NCBI GenBank assembly: GCA_023248215.1
Contig: JAHFEW010000006.1
Coordinates: forward strand, 1 to 64,000
Reading direction: 5' to 3'
Origin: Nitrospira sp.
GTDB lineage: Bacteria > Nitrospirota > Nitrospiria > Nitrospirales > Nitrospiraceae
Length of the DNA stretch: 64,000 nt
This document shows positions 42,426 to 52,900 of this stretch, one piece after another (position 1 is the stretch's first letter; the number at the start of each line of letters is the position of its first letter). Both the position numbers and the translations under genes were made by a program. A model generated the notes under the pieces. It made no database searches. It had not been told where the DNA came from and was given only the letters and a program-made list of their open reading frames with translations.

Positions 42426-44810
42426 ATGCATGGCCCTAAGCAGGGATCATTCGAGATAGTCCTTGCGGCCTTCCGCCTGGCGACGATGGCAGCCGTTACG
42501 GCGGGCTGGTGGGGAGCGCCAGCCGTCACTGCATTCGCGGGCATCAAAGAATCCTCACCGCGGACCCTATTAGAACGGGCCAAAACCCACGAACAGGCGA
42601 AGGAGTATCACGCCGCCATCGCGGACTATCGTCAGTACTTGTCTGCTCGGCCTGAAAATGATGACGTTCGTGCCACGATCGCGAAACTCCTCTCGTGGCA
42701 AGGTCAGTTTGCCGAAGCCGCCTCGCTCTATCAAGATGTGTTAACCCGGCATCCCCTCGATGACGAAAGCCGAGTCGGCCTTGCGCGAGTCCTTTCGTGG
42801 CAACAGAAGTATGACGACGCCCGGCGAGAGTATGAACGGGTCATCCAGGAGGACCCTCAGCACCTCGACGCCTTGCGAGGGCTTGCCGATGTGCTGGCAT
42901 GGAGCGGCCATCCGGACCAGGCGATCCCATACTATGAGCGGGTCGTGGCGGCCACTGGCGATGCAGAGGTGGGTGCCCGCCTTCGTGCCTTGAACGCCGA
43001 GTTGACCTCTCCGAAAGCTCCATTACCCTATGGTCCTCCGTCCGATTCCTCGTCTGCCCGGACGGGTGAAGTGGGTTCCACCGATGGACGGCAGGCGCTG
43101 GAGCGGGGGCGCCAATTCGAGACGACGCATCAGTACGTCGAGGCGGTCTCCGTCTATCGCGAGGGGTTGCAACAGTATACCGAGAACGACGAGCTACGCA
43201 GCGCCTTGGCGCGGGTCCTTTCCTGGCAGGGGGCGCAGGCCGAGGCGACCATGCTGTATCGCGAGGTGCTGGCTCGCCATCCAGAAGATCAAGACATTCG
43301 TGTCGCCTTGGCTCGGGTCCTCTCGTGGCAGAAGCAATTCGATGAAGCCCACCAGCTCTACGACCAGGTGCTGCAGGCCGAGCCGAAGCATGTAGAGGCC
43401 CGACGCGGACTCGCTGAGCTGGCGCATTGGCAGGGCCATCAGGCGGACGCCCTCGTTCGCTATGAGGCGTTGGTCGCGGAAACGCACGATCCCGAGATCG
43501 AAGAGCAGCTGAACGCCGTCAAGTCCGAGCTGCTCGCTGCCTCGCAGCAGTCTGGTGTAGGCACGGCTCTCCCGACCACGCCAACGCAGGACACAGGATC
43601 GCGAGCCACCACTGCCGCATTGGAGCGAGCTAGCAAGTTTGAGGTGAGCAAACAGTATCGTGAGGCTGCGGGCCTGTATCGTGAGGTGTTGACGCAACAC
43701 CCCGACAACGACGACGTTCGCAGCGCCTTGGCGCGGGTCCTTTCCCGGCAGGGGGCGCAGCCCGAGGCGACCATGCTGTATCGCGAGGTATTGGCTCGCC
43801 ATCCAGAAGATCAAGACATCCGTGTCGCCTTGGCGCGGGTCCTCTCGTGGCAGAAGCAATTTGATGAAGCCCACCAGCTCTACGATCAGGTGCTGCAGAC
43901 CGAGCCGAAGCACGTAGAAGCCCGACGCGGACTCGCCGAAGTGGCGCATTGGCAGGGCCATCGGTCGGAGGCCCTGGTGCGTTATGAGGCGTTGGTCGCG
44001 GAGACGCACGATCCGGCCATCGAGCAACAACTTCGCGCCGTCAAGTCTGAACTGCTGGTGTCGCCACGGGCGGCGGTGGGACAAGGACTGACCGGGCTGC
44101 GCCTCCCCTATCGCGACTATGCCAAGATCGGCTACGGGCACTATTCCTATACCAAGAATCAACCCGATGAGCGCGATCTGCTCTTTGAAATTGCCAAGCC
44201 GATCGGTGATCAAACGTTGGTGCTGCGGGCCGAGCCGATCAACCGTTTCGGGTTTCACGACACGCCGGTCTCGGCCGAGTTGTACAGCCCGCTCTGGCAG
44301 CGGGCCTGGGGCTATGTAGCGGCGCAAGGGACCGTGAATCCAAAATTCGCGCCCAACTACTCATTCGTCGGCGAAGTCGCGCAGGGGCTGGGCGGGTTGC
44401 ATGCATCCCTGGCGCCCCTCGAAGTGTCCTTCGGGTATCGTCGTCTGAATTACAAGAAGGACGATATCGATCTGTTGATGCCAGGGCTGACGATTTTTCT
44501 GCCGTTCAATGTGTGGCTGACTGAGAAGATCTACCTGATCCCTCAGACGGGAGCCATCACGCTCTCCTCGCAACTGACCTGGCGGCCGACGGATCGACTG
44601 CAGTTCTTTGCCTCAGGCTCCTTCGGTACGTCGGGTGAAAGGATTGTGGCGGAGCAGGACTTTACTCGGGTAGGGAGCCGAACGCTTCAGGGAGGGATGA
44701 CGTTTCCGATCACCGAGCGATTCTCGGCCGAGGCATCGGGCTACTACGAAGACCGCGGATTTCTCTATGTCCGTCGGGGCGGCAATCTCAGCCTGATCTA
44801 TCATTGGTAG
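42426..44810 (+). CDS. TPR plus YaiO-type outer-membrane beta-barrel protein
   Basis: About 794 residues. Signal-like N-terminus (ATMAAVTAGWWGAPAVTAFA), then TPR helix pairs (LLERAKTHEQAKEYHAAIAD; RVLSWQKQFDEAHQLYDQVL), then a C-terminal barrel of about 240 residues starting YRDYAKIGYGHYSYTKNQ and ending GGNLSLIYHW (aromatic last residue, as in outer-membrane proteins). TPR plus barrel is the architecture of polysaccharide export porins such as PgaA; the barrel itself is YaiO-like. It contains a 522-bp internal duplication. The start at 42426 is chosen by the signal; the frame extends upstream to 42174 overlapping the previous gene. Confidence 0.78.
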   Translation: MHGPKQGSFEIVLAAFRLATMAAVTAGWWGAPAVTAFAGIKESSPRTLLERAKTHEQAKEYHAAIADYRQYLSARPENDDVRATIAKLLSWQGQFAEAASLYQDVLTRHPLDDESRVGLARVLSWQQKYDDARREYERVIQEDPQHLDALRGLADVLAWSGHPDQAIPYYERVVAATGDAEVGARLRALNAELTSPKAPLPYGPPSDSSSARTGEVGSTDGRQALERGRQFETTHQYVEAVSVYREGLQQYTENDELRSALARVLSWQGAQAEATMLYREVLARHPEDQDIRVALARVLSWQKQFDEAHQLYDQVLQAEPKHVEARRGLAELAHWQGHQADALVRYEALVAETHDPEIEEQLNAVKSELLAASQQSGVGTALPTTPTQDTGSRATTAALERASKFEVSKQYREAAGLYREVLTQHPDNDDVRSALARVLSRQGAQPEATMLYREVLARHPEDQDIRVALARVLSWQKQFDEAHQLYDQVLQTEPKHVEARRGLAEVAHWQGHRSEALVRYEALVAETHDPAIEQQLRAVKSELLVSPRAAVGQGLTGLRLPYRDYAKIGYGHYSYTKNQPDERDLLFEIAKPIGDQTLVLRAEPINRFGFHDTPVSAELYSPLWQRAWGYVAAQGTVNPKFAPNYSFVGEVAQGLGGLHASLAPLEVSFGYRRLNYKKDDIDLLMPGLTIFLPFNVWLTEKIYLIPQTGAITLSSQLTWRPTDRLQFFASGSFGTSGERIVAEQDFTRVGSRTLQGGMTFPITERFSAEASGYYEDRGFLYVRRGGNLSLIYHW
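43095..44084 (+). repeat. Internal 522-bp tandem duplication in the TPR gene
   Basis: Two direct copies, about 43095-43616 and 43617-44084, are offset by 522 bp (174 codons). The block from cgcagcgccttggcgcgggt (43197 and 43719) through the next roughly 340 bp is nearly identical. Each copy encodes five TPR-like repeats ending in ETHDP-type and AVKSELL blocks. Confidence 0.85.
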
Positions 44811-44814
44811 CAAC

Positions 44815-46757
44815 TTGGAACGGTCCACCTTCATTCGTCTTACTGGCATCGCCATTTTCTTTCTCTCGATCGTGATTGGAGGGGCAATCCTCTTCTGGCT
44901 GCCACCGGTTCAGCATACCGAAATCCCCGAGTAAGATTTTCATCGATTTCCGGGGGTATCGGGCCCGGCCATGTGACGGTCGTGCCGCCGCAAGTACCGG
45001 CCTCGTGGACTACCTATGGGCAGGGCTCAACGAGTCGCCTGGCGATTCTGCTCACCGATCCCGACTCCTCATGGCTCGGGTTGGCACATGGGTTGAAGTC
45101 CGTCGGCATCCCATTTCGCATCACCCGTGATGTTCATGAAGCGTTGGCGCATCAGGTCGTGCTGGTCTATCCAATGATATCCGGGAAGGTGTTGGCTCCC
45201 GAGGCGCTCCAGGCGCTGGCAGAGTTTCCTAAGGCGGGCGGCACTTTGATCGGAGTGCAAGTGCTGGGCGGCGGACTGAACCAGGTGTTCGGCTTTCGCG
45301 ACGCGGTGGCCTCGCGCCAGCGTTATGGCATGCGATTGGCGGCGTCGGATCCGTTGCTGGCGGGACTGACTGATCCGCGTGAGCGGCAGCTGCGAGTCGA
45401 TATTCGAGACAAGGGCCTCGAAGTGATGGGGACCTATGGCTATACCGAGAGCACCGCCCCGCTGGCCTTGTTCGAAGACGGGACCGCGGCCATCACGCAG
45501 GCAACCTACGGCCGGGGGCCGGGCCTACGCGATCGGATTGGATCTCGGGTTTCTGTTTCTGAAGGGGTACAACAATCGCGGAGAGGAACTCGCACAGACC
45601 TATGATAATCAGTTCGACCCCACCCTGGATGTCTGGCTGCGCCTGCTGAAATCGATCTATCGCGCGACAGAAGAAGGCGCCGTGACGTTGGGGGCCGTCC
45701 CGTATGGGAAGTCCCTGTCCGTGATGCTCACGCACGATGTGGATTTCACCCAGTCCATCAGGAATGCGATCGACTAGGCGGAGTATGAGAAGAGTCAGGG
45801 GCTGGTCGGCACCTACTTCATCCAGGTGAAATACATTCGCGACTACAATGATGACATCTTTTTCAACGATGAGGGGGTGCGCCATCTCGCGCGTCTTGCA
45901 GAATTGGGGATGGAGCTGGGGAGTCACACCATTGCTCATTCGAAGGTCTTCAATCGGTTCCAATGGGGACAGGGCGCGAGGCCTACCCATCCTATGCGCC
46001 GTTCGTGAAAGATCGCCTGACCGCATTTAATGCGAGCATTCTTGGAGAATTGCGTGTCAGCAAGTTCCTCATCGAGCATTTTTCCGGCCAGACGATCGTC
46101 TCGTTCCGGCCCGGCGAGCTCTCCAATCCCTTCAGCCTCCCGGAGGCCTTACTGGCGACGGGGTTTCGATACAGTTCGACGGCGACCGCGAATAACTCGC
46201 TCACCCATTTGCCGTATCAACTGAACTACAATCGTCTGACGGACAGTGAGGTCGACATCTTCGAATTCCCCGTGACGATCGAAGACGAAGAGCTCCCGAA
46301 GCTGGGCGACCGACTGCCGCAGGCCCTCAAGGTAGCCCGCCGAATCAGGCGGTATGGTGGCTCGGTGGTGGTGCTCATTCACCCGAACATCCTCGACCAT
46401 AAGCTGGCCTTCGAAAAAGGGTTCGTGAAGGGAGTGCGGCCTTATGCATGGTTCGGCTCGGTGGGAGAATTGGGCCGGTGGTGGGCTGCACGCAACCAAG
46501 TTGAGATCGACGTGGCGCGCGATTCTGCGACCATGCGAGTGACCACGATCGCTCCCCAACCGGTGGCCGGGTTGACGATCGAGGTCCCCAAAGGATGGAG
46601 ACTCACTCTATCCAGCTCTTTTCCCAAAGGGACCAAGCAACGGCGGACGATTGTGACATTTTCAGCACTGCAGGGCACGCAGACGTTCCAGTTCACGCGT
46701 AGCGTGGCATCGATGGTGCCTCAGCTTCCACCACCATCTGCCCATCGGCGCTCGTAA
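44815..46757 (+). pseudogene. Polysaccharide deacetylase (NodB-like), broken
   Basis: Pieces of one exported deacetylase lie in different frames: an N-terminal anchor (IAIFFLSIVIGGAILFWLPP) ended by TAA at 44932; then AILLTDPDSSWLGLAHGLKS in another frame; a G-run at 45514-45518 one base too long shifts frame; AVPYGKSLSVMLTHDVDFTQ (metal-binding THDVD) is followed by TAG at 45775-45777; LGMELGSHTIAHSKVF (SHTxxHS) is followed by a missing base near 45960; then EAYPSYAPFVKDRL, VSFRPGELSNPFSLPEALLA and a C-terminal part to 46757. Metal and catalytic motifs survive, so decay is recent or the assembly is faulty. In a Pga-like system it would de-N-acetylate the polymer. Confidence 0.8.
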
Positions 46758-47034
46758 TCAGGTGGCAGAGATGCCCGGAAACATGTGCATCGCTGCGTCG
46801 AGTCGTTGGACGACGAAGGTTGGGAGTAGGCTGTGTGGATATTGGCCGCGTCTGTGCGAGGTTCAACAGGTGCTCTGCTGCCATGGAGCATAGTGCGGAC
46901 AAGGCTTCTGAGCTCCTCATCTCTCTCCGTCCCGAGTGTGTTCAGCGAATTGCTACCTGCAGTACACCCGGATGCGAAAGGGCGTCCCGCATTGTCGTGC
47001 AGCGATGATCGGAGCAACAGTTGGCGGATAAGCC

Positions 47035-48147
47035 CTAGGATCTTTGTGGAGGTGAAGCAGCGGTAGGAACCGGGAGGGTTTTCCCAACGTTTGTTTGGGC
47101 CATGAAGGGAAGCAGGTGCTCGTGCGACTCAATCGTCGACAGCGCGCCGCACAGTTCGGCCATTTTCTCTGCGGTCATCCAGGGGAGATTCGATAGGGCT
47201 TCAGCCGCCCGATAGCGCACCCACCAGTGATCATCATCGAGTAACCGAATAAGCCGAGGCTCGTCCTCTTCAACCCCCATCTTGCCCAGTGCCGATGCGG
47301 CCTGGAGCCGCACGTACCAGGTTGGGTGAGCCAGGTGCGCACGGACCGTCGGGACATCTCTCGGGTCGCTGCATTGGCCGAAAAGAAACAAACAGGCAGA
47401 GAGCACGTCATCCGATGGCGACCCCTCTTGAAGCAGTGCCCGTAGCGGAGGAAGCCCTTGTGGGCTCCGGGTCGCGGCAAGGTGACGAATCAGGCGCGCG
47501 GCGATTTCAGGCGGGGCCTGGGTGGCGGCTTTGGCGATGGTTTCAGCCGCGAGGTCAGCGCCCACGGCCTCGAACATGGCGACCACTTTGAGCGGGGACC
47601 AGTCCTTTCGATGGCTTATCACCGGGATGAGAAGAGGGATGGCTGCCTGAGCATCAATGTTCAGCAAGGCCTTGGCCGCGACCAAGGACAAGAACGCATT
47701 GTCGGCATGTAATGTGGCGGCGAGCTCGTTCCAGATGGACCGTTCTTGCAGGTGGCCCAGCGTGACAATCGCCAGGAGGCGTCGGCGCAGGAGTCTGGCG
47801 CGCAAGAGTCGTTTGGCAAACTGGTCGGTCCCCATCCGTCGCGCGAGCTCGTTCAGCTGAGTGCGTGCATCTCCACGGATCGATTCATAGCAATGGTTCC
47901 AGAGATAGAGGAAGTCCACATGGTCACGAGGCTTGAGCGTGGGAAGGGTGTCGGGCATTTCGACGACACATTGGGCGAGCAGGGGCCGCCAGGTCTCGGT
48001 GACTCTTTGCCGGCGACGTTCCTTGGCGAGTCGCACGAACCTGAGCAGGAGAATACACAGCAGAAGGAGAATGACCGCCGTATAAATACAAAGGACGGCA
48101 AGGCTGCCGACCCGGAGCGTCAGATCGGAATGATTGACGGCAAGCAC
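47035..48147 (-). CDS. Membrane-anchored HEAT-repeat protein
   Basis: About 370 residues. One N-terminal span (VGSLAVLCIYTAVILLLLCI), then HEAT-like helical repeats (VRLQAASALGKMGVEEDEPR, VRYRAAEALSNLPWM). GTG at 48147 is preceded by AGAGG; the longer open frame to 48327 only covers the end of the receiver gene. It begins 24 bp after the last receiver protein and is the last gene of the signalling array. A scaffold or output for the receivers is plausible; no enzyme motif is seen. The region 46758-47034 downstream holds no supported gene. Confidence 0.72.
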   Translation of the reverse strand: MLAVNHSDLTLRVGSLAVLCIYTAVILLLLCILLLRFVRLAKERRRQRVTETWRPLLAQCVVEMPDTLPTLKPRDHVDFLYLWNHCYESIRGDARTQLNELARRMGTDQFAKRLLRARLLRRRLLAIVTLGHLQERSIWNELAATLHADNAFLSLVAAKALLNIDAQAAIPLLIPVISHRKDWSPLKVVAMFEAVGADLAAETIAKAATQAPPEIAARLIRHLAATRSPQGLPPLRALLQEGSPSDDVLSACLFLFGQCSDPRDVPTVRAHLAHPTWYVRLQAASALGKMGVEEDEPRLIRLLDDDHWWVRYRAAEALSNLPWMTAEKMAELCGALSTIESHEHLLPFMAQTNVGKTLPVPTAASPPQRS

Positions 48148-48170
48148 GTGGAAATCCTCTCCGGAATCTC

Positions 48171-48566
48171 TTAAGCCAGCGGGCCCAAAAATCGCTTCAG
48201 TCGGGTGGTGAGCTCGCGTGGGTTGAACGGTTTGAGCATATAGTCGTTCGCCCCGTTCTCGAGGGCTCGCTTGATGTCGTGCTCGCTCCCGTCGGCCGTC
48301 AACATCACAATCGGCACCTTCTCCCATTCTAGTTTGCTTCTGATATAGGTGAGTACTTGGAGGCCGCTCACAAAGGGGAGCATCACATCCAGCAAGACGA
48401 TGTCCGGAAGCGGCATGGTGTCGACCAGTTCCTGCGCACTTCGGCCATCCTTGGCGTGGACCACACGGTAATTCGCCCGCTCCAAGAGAAACTTCAGTAG
48501 GCTGGCGGTATCGTCCTCATCTTCCACCATTAAGACTTTCGGCTTATAGTTCGCAGTCAGTTCCAT
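48171..48566 (-). CDS. Stand-alone response receiver 1
   Basis: 131 residues, a single REC domain: acidic pocket VMVEDEDDTASLL, phospho-Asp in DIVLLDVMLPFVSG, Thr in VMLTADGSEHD, Lys in YMLKPFNPREL. No output domain. Order on the minus strand: receiver 3, 2, 1, then the HEAT gene. It is a phosphoacceptor, expected to work by protein contact. Confidence 0.9.
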   Translation of the reverse strand: MELTANYKPKVLMVEDEDDTASLLKFLLERANYRVVHAKDGRSAQELVDTMPLPDIVLLDVMLPFVSGLQVLTYIRSKLEWEKVPIVMLTADGSEHDIKRALENGANDYMLKPFNPRELTTRLKRFLGPLA

Positions 48567-48613
48567 TGGAACGCTCCTTGGTCACCGGATCCGGAGGGGG
48601 CTGTGCCCTCACA

Positions 48614-49027
48614 TCAACCGGTTTTGGTTCTGGGCGAATCCATCAGGAGGCGGTTCAGCCTCATGGCCAGCCGGGTCGGACTCACAGGTTTGAGGATATA
48701 GTCGTTAGCACCGAGTAGCGCCGCCTTACGCATATCGAGGCTCTCGGAGTTGGCGGTGAGCATGGCAACGGGTGTCTTTTGCCAGCGTTCCTGTGTTCGC
48801 AGGTAAGCGAGTAGATCGAGACCGGTCGTGTCGGGCAGGAAAATGTCCAACAATACCGCATCCGGAGGCTCCATCGTGGTGATCAGGCTCCTGGCGCGCT
48901 GCCCGTTGTTGGAGTGAATCACCCGGTAGCCATTCTTTTGTAACACAAATTCCAGAAGACACGCGGTATCTTCTTCATCTTCAACCAGGAGAATGGTCAG
49001 TGCGGTCGAGCCGTTGTCGTCGGTCAT
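48614..49027 (-). CDS. Stand-alone response receiver 2
   Basis: 137 residues, single REC domain: LLVEDEEDTACLLEFV, DAVLLDIFLPDTTGLDLL, AMLTANSESLD and YILKPVSPTRLAMRL. No output domain. It overlaps receiver 3 by 4 bp and is 47 bp from receiver 1. Confidence 0.9.
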   Translation of the reverse strand: MTDDNGSTALTILLVEDEEDTACLLEFVLQKNGYRVIHSNNGQRARSLITTMEPPDAVLLDIFLPDTTGLDLLAYLRTQERWQKTPVAMLTANSESLDMRKAALLGANDYILKPVSPTRLAMRLNRLLMDSPRTKTG

Positions 49028-49527
49028 TTGGCCCCGCCTTTCCTGTCATTGGTGGGTGCGGCTCGCCGAGCGCGAGCCTTCGGACGGCGTGCGACCGGCG
49101 TCACCGTCGCAGGACACACCCTGTCGCCGGTCCCCGTTTTCCGGTCCTCGTCGGTGGACGGGGACAGCACTCGTGTCACCTTTTGAACCAGGTCCTTGAT
49201 CCCGGTCGTCTTTACCATGTAATCGTTTGCCCCTAGAGCCGGCGCTCGTTCGATGTCCGCGCCACAGGAATCCGCACTGACCATGATGATCGGTACGTGT
49301 TTCCAATCCGGATTCAAGCGGAGAGCCGCCAAGAGCTCGAACCCATTCACGTAAGGGAGAATGACATCCAGCAGGATCAGTGCTGGGGGAAGCATGGTCT
49401 CAATCAGACAGATGGCCTGACGACCATTGACGGCACGAACGACCACATAACCTTCCCGTTCGAGAATGGCCTTGAGCAGAGCGGATGTGTCCTGTTCATC
49501 TTCAACGCACAGGATTGTTCGAGACAT
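49024..49527 (-). CDS. Stand-alone response receiver 3, with basic tail
   Basis: 167 residues: REC domain with CVEDEQDTSALLKAIL, ALILLDVILPYVNGFELL, IMVSADSCGAD and DYMVKTTGIKDLV (Lys kept but followed by Thr instead of Pro). A 40-residue Arg/Lys/Ala-rich tail follows (VARRPKARARRAAPTNDRKG), unlike the other two receivers; it may bind nucleic acid or the membrane. Confidence 0.88.
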   Translation of the reverse strand: MSRTILCVEDEQDTSALLKAILEREGYVVVRAVNGRQAICLIETMLPPALILLDVILPYVNGFELLAALRLNPDWKHVPIIMVSADSCGADIERAPALGANDYMVKTTGIKDLVQKVTRVLSPSTDEDRKTGTGDRVCPATVTPVARRPKARARRAAPTNDRKGGAK

Positions 49528-49643
49528 ATGACCCTCCTGCTTGTTCCGTAGGCAGGCTGTGCGATACGGATGGTTCGGGTGGTCCCCGTGGTACCGCTCG
49601 CGGCCTGAGGATACTTATCCTCGAGCTTGTTCCCTGCCCACCA

Positions 49644-49979
49644 TCAGTCGTAGACGACTTCGACGCGATCCAGATACGAAGCCAGCGCAGCGAGGTCATT
49701 GCGAATCGATCCCGCGTCAGCGGTCTTGGCGGCCTGTTCAAGTCGAGCTGCCACGGTGGTCATCTCGGGAAATCCGTAGCTTCCGCTGACTCCCTTCATC
49801 CCATGGGCCACCTTCCTAACAGTTTCGAAGTCGCCCTGTGCCACGGCCTCCGTCATGGTCGTGACCTCTTTCTTCCTGTTGGTCATGAATTTCGGAACCA
49901 GTGGTTCAAATGAGGCATCAACGTGGACCACCACCGGCCCAGATCCGAGGTCTGAAGACGTATGCACGATCTCATTCAT
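49644..49979 (-). CDS. Histidine phosphotransfer (Hpt) protein
   Basis: 111 residues. Hpt domain with the phospho-His in VRKVAHGMKGVSGSYGF and a four-helix pattern to the end. It starts at 49979 with an ATGA overlap with the hybrid kinase stop. It can carry phosphoryl groups from hybrid kinase receivers to the stand-alone receivers. An upstream in-frame ATG (50021) is inside the kinase gene and is less likely. Confidence 0.85.
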   Translation of the reverse strand: MNEIVHTSSDLGSGPVVVHVDASFEPLVPKFMTNRKKEVTTMTEAVAQGDFETVRKVAHGMKGVSGSYGFPEMTTVAARLEQAAKTADAGSIRNDLAALASYLDRVEVVYD

Positions 49980-52900
49980 CAGGCCGCCTCCTTTCGTGGG
50001 TTCACTCTGGCGTATCGGCAAATGGCTTCCAGCAGGGGCTGTTTCTTGATGGGTTTGGTCAGATGCGCATCGCAGCCGGCGGCCAGGCTCTTGTCGAGCT
50101 CTTCCTGAAACGCGTTAGCCGTAAGGGCCACGATCGGCGTCGGCGCGCGATGTTGCTCCTGTTCCCACTGGCGAATCGCAGCGGTTGCAGCATACCCATC
50201 CATCTGCGGCATCTGAATATCCATCAAGACTAGGTCGTAGCGGCTGGCCTTGAACTTCTCCACAGCCTCCAGACCCTGTTCGGCCATTTCGATGGTGTAG
50301 GGCTTGTCCTTGAGAAACAATGCGATCACGTCGCGGTTGTCCTCGAGGTCCTCCACGAGCAGGATGCGCAGGGGCCCGGTTCTCTCGGGACCCGGCGTGT
50401 CTGGTCTTGGCACCGGCAACGGAAGATCGGCCACTTGCTCGCTGTGCATGGCGCGCAAGACTGCTTGGAGCAATGGTGTGCGTCGAATCGGCTTGGCCAG
50501 ACAAGCTCTTAGCCCGGCGGCTTCTAGCTGCTGTGCGTCCGAGGGGCGTGCCTCGGAGGTCAGCATGATGGCCGGTACCAGCCCCAGCTCGGCGTCTGCC
50601 TTGAGCGCCGCCGCCAGTTGTAACCCATCCATGCCGGGCATGCGGCAATCGAGCACCACCAGATCGTAACGCTGCTCTCGTGCCGTGGCCTGCCGGAGCA
50701 TCTGCAGCGCCGACGCCCCATCGGGCGCCTCATGGACCTCAGCTTCCAAGCGAGACAGATGTTCCCGCACCACCAGGCGATTGGTGTCATAGTCGTCCAC
50801 CACGAGAATGCGTCGACCGGCCAAAGCGGAGGCTGGGAGACGAGTATCCGAACTAGACTCAATCGCCTGGCGTGCGGGCAATCGCGTCGTGAAATGGAAG
50901 GTGCTGCCAAGCCCTATGGTGCTCTCCACCCAGATGGTCCCGCCCATCAGCTCCACCAGGCGTTTGCTGATGCCGAGACCCAATCCGGTTCCCCCATACT
51001 TGCGCGTGGTGGACGAGTCGACCTGGGTGAAGTTCTCGAAGATGGCCTGCACCTTGTCTCCCGGGATCCCAATGCCGGTGTCCGTCACGGTGATATGAAG
51101 GCCGGCCGGATCTTCCGGCTTCGGATCCAGCCGCACATCCACCGTCACGCCGCCGTGTTCGGTGAATTTGATGGCATTGCCGAGGAGGTTAATCAGGATC
51201 TGCCGCAGCCGCGTGGGATCCCCCCCCACCCAGGTCGGCACCTCCGGCGCGACATGTGCCACCAACTCCAACCCCTTGGCATGGGCTCGCGTGGCCAACA
51301 GTTCAGCCGTGCTCTCAACCAACTCGCAGAGATCAAACGGGATCGTCTCGAGGTCCAGATGGCCCGCCTCGATTTTAGAGAGATCCAGGATGTCGTTAAT
51401 GAGATCCAGCAGCGCATTGGCCGCACGGGTGAAGCGGTCGACGTAATCCAGCTGGTCGGAGGTGAGCGCCGTCTCCTTCAGTAAATCGGCCATGCCGATG
51501 ATCGCATTCATCGGCGTCCTGATTTCATGACTCATCGAGGCGAGGAAGTCGCTCTTGGCCTTGGTTGCGGCCAAGGCCTGATCGCGTGCGTCCAGCAGCT
51601 CCGCGTTCCGTTCTTTGAGAATGGCTGCAGCGGTGGCCAGCGCCAGTTCCGTGTGCTTCCGTTCTGAAATATCTGTAAAGGCGACGACGGCTCCTGTCAG
51701 CGTGCCTGCTTCATACACCGGACGGGCGTCGATTTCGGCTGAGAAGGCGGTGTTGTCTTTCCTCCAGAAACTGTCGTCGTCTAGTCGGCAGCCTTCTCCG
51801 GTCTGACAGACCCGCTCCAACGCACAGTGTTCATAGGGGTACGGGGAACCATCCGCATGGGAGTGATGGATGAGGCGATGCATGGGCTGCCCCAACAGTT
51901 CCTCAGGGCTGTAGCCCAACAGCTCCGCTCCGGCCGGATTCACGAAGGTGCAGTGTCCTTCGAGGTCGATGCCGTACAGTCCTTCTGCGGTGGAGTCGAG
52001 CAGCAGTCGGATATTCCGATCCAGCCGTTCCCGTTCTTTCTGGACCTGTTTCAGCTGAGAGATGTCACGGATTGCCGACAGCACGTAGATCCCATCTTCC
52101 ATCTCCACGTGGCTGAGGCTGATCAAGACGGGGAACTCGTGCCCATCCTTATGTTGCGCGACCAAATCGGCATTACCGCCCATCGGTCTCGTATAGGGGG
52201 CGGCCACATAGTGGCCACGTTGTGCGGGATGGCGGTGCCGGTACCGTTCCGGCATCAGCACCTCAACCGGCCGGCCGAGCAACTCTTCGGGGCGATAGCC
52301 GAAGGTTCCTTCAACTACGCGGTTGGCATAGATGATCCGTCCGGTTCCGTCTGCCATGACAAAGGCGTCCGGGGCGGCATCCAGGACTTTGAGAAAGCGA
52401 CCTTCGGCCGCGACCGCACGATTGTGCTCCTGTTGAGTTTGCAACCAGGCGCGTTTCAGACTGACGGTGCTCCAGAGGAGCACTCCGATCAGCGGGACGA
52501 TGACGACCGATCCGGCCACTCCAATGACGAAGATCGTGATGAGAATGGGCCCGAGGATATCGTCACGATCGACTCGTACCAGAATGCCCCAATGCAACCG
52601 TCCCTCTTCATTATTGCCTCGCGTTCGAGCGTATCCGGTGATCACGTTGGTCTGTCGGCGAGCGAGCCATTCCTCCACGAATCCGGAGGGGCCGCTCTCC
52701 ACCAACCGCGCGGAGGGGACGCCCATCTGTTGGAGATTGTGCTGGCCCTCTTCACGCAGGAACGAATCGGCAATCAAGTCGCCCCGGCTATTCAGAAACT
52801 GGTACTCTAAATGCACCCCGGTGCCCCACAAGGCTTGAAGCGCCATCACCGTCTGGGCGAACACATCCTCGAAGGCAGGCATGCCGATCCGGGCGATCAG

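Noticed and set aside
43197-44070. CRISPR-like or short tandem repeats
   Set aside because: The repetition is a TPR coding duplication with a 522-bp period in frame, without spacers.
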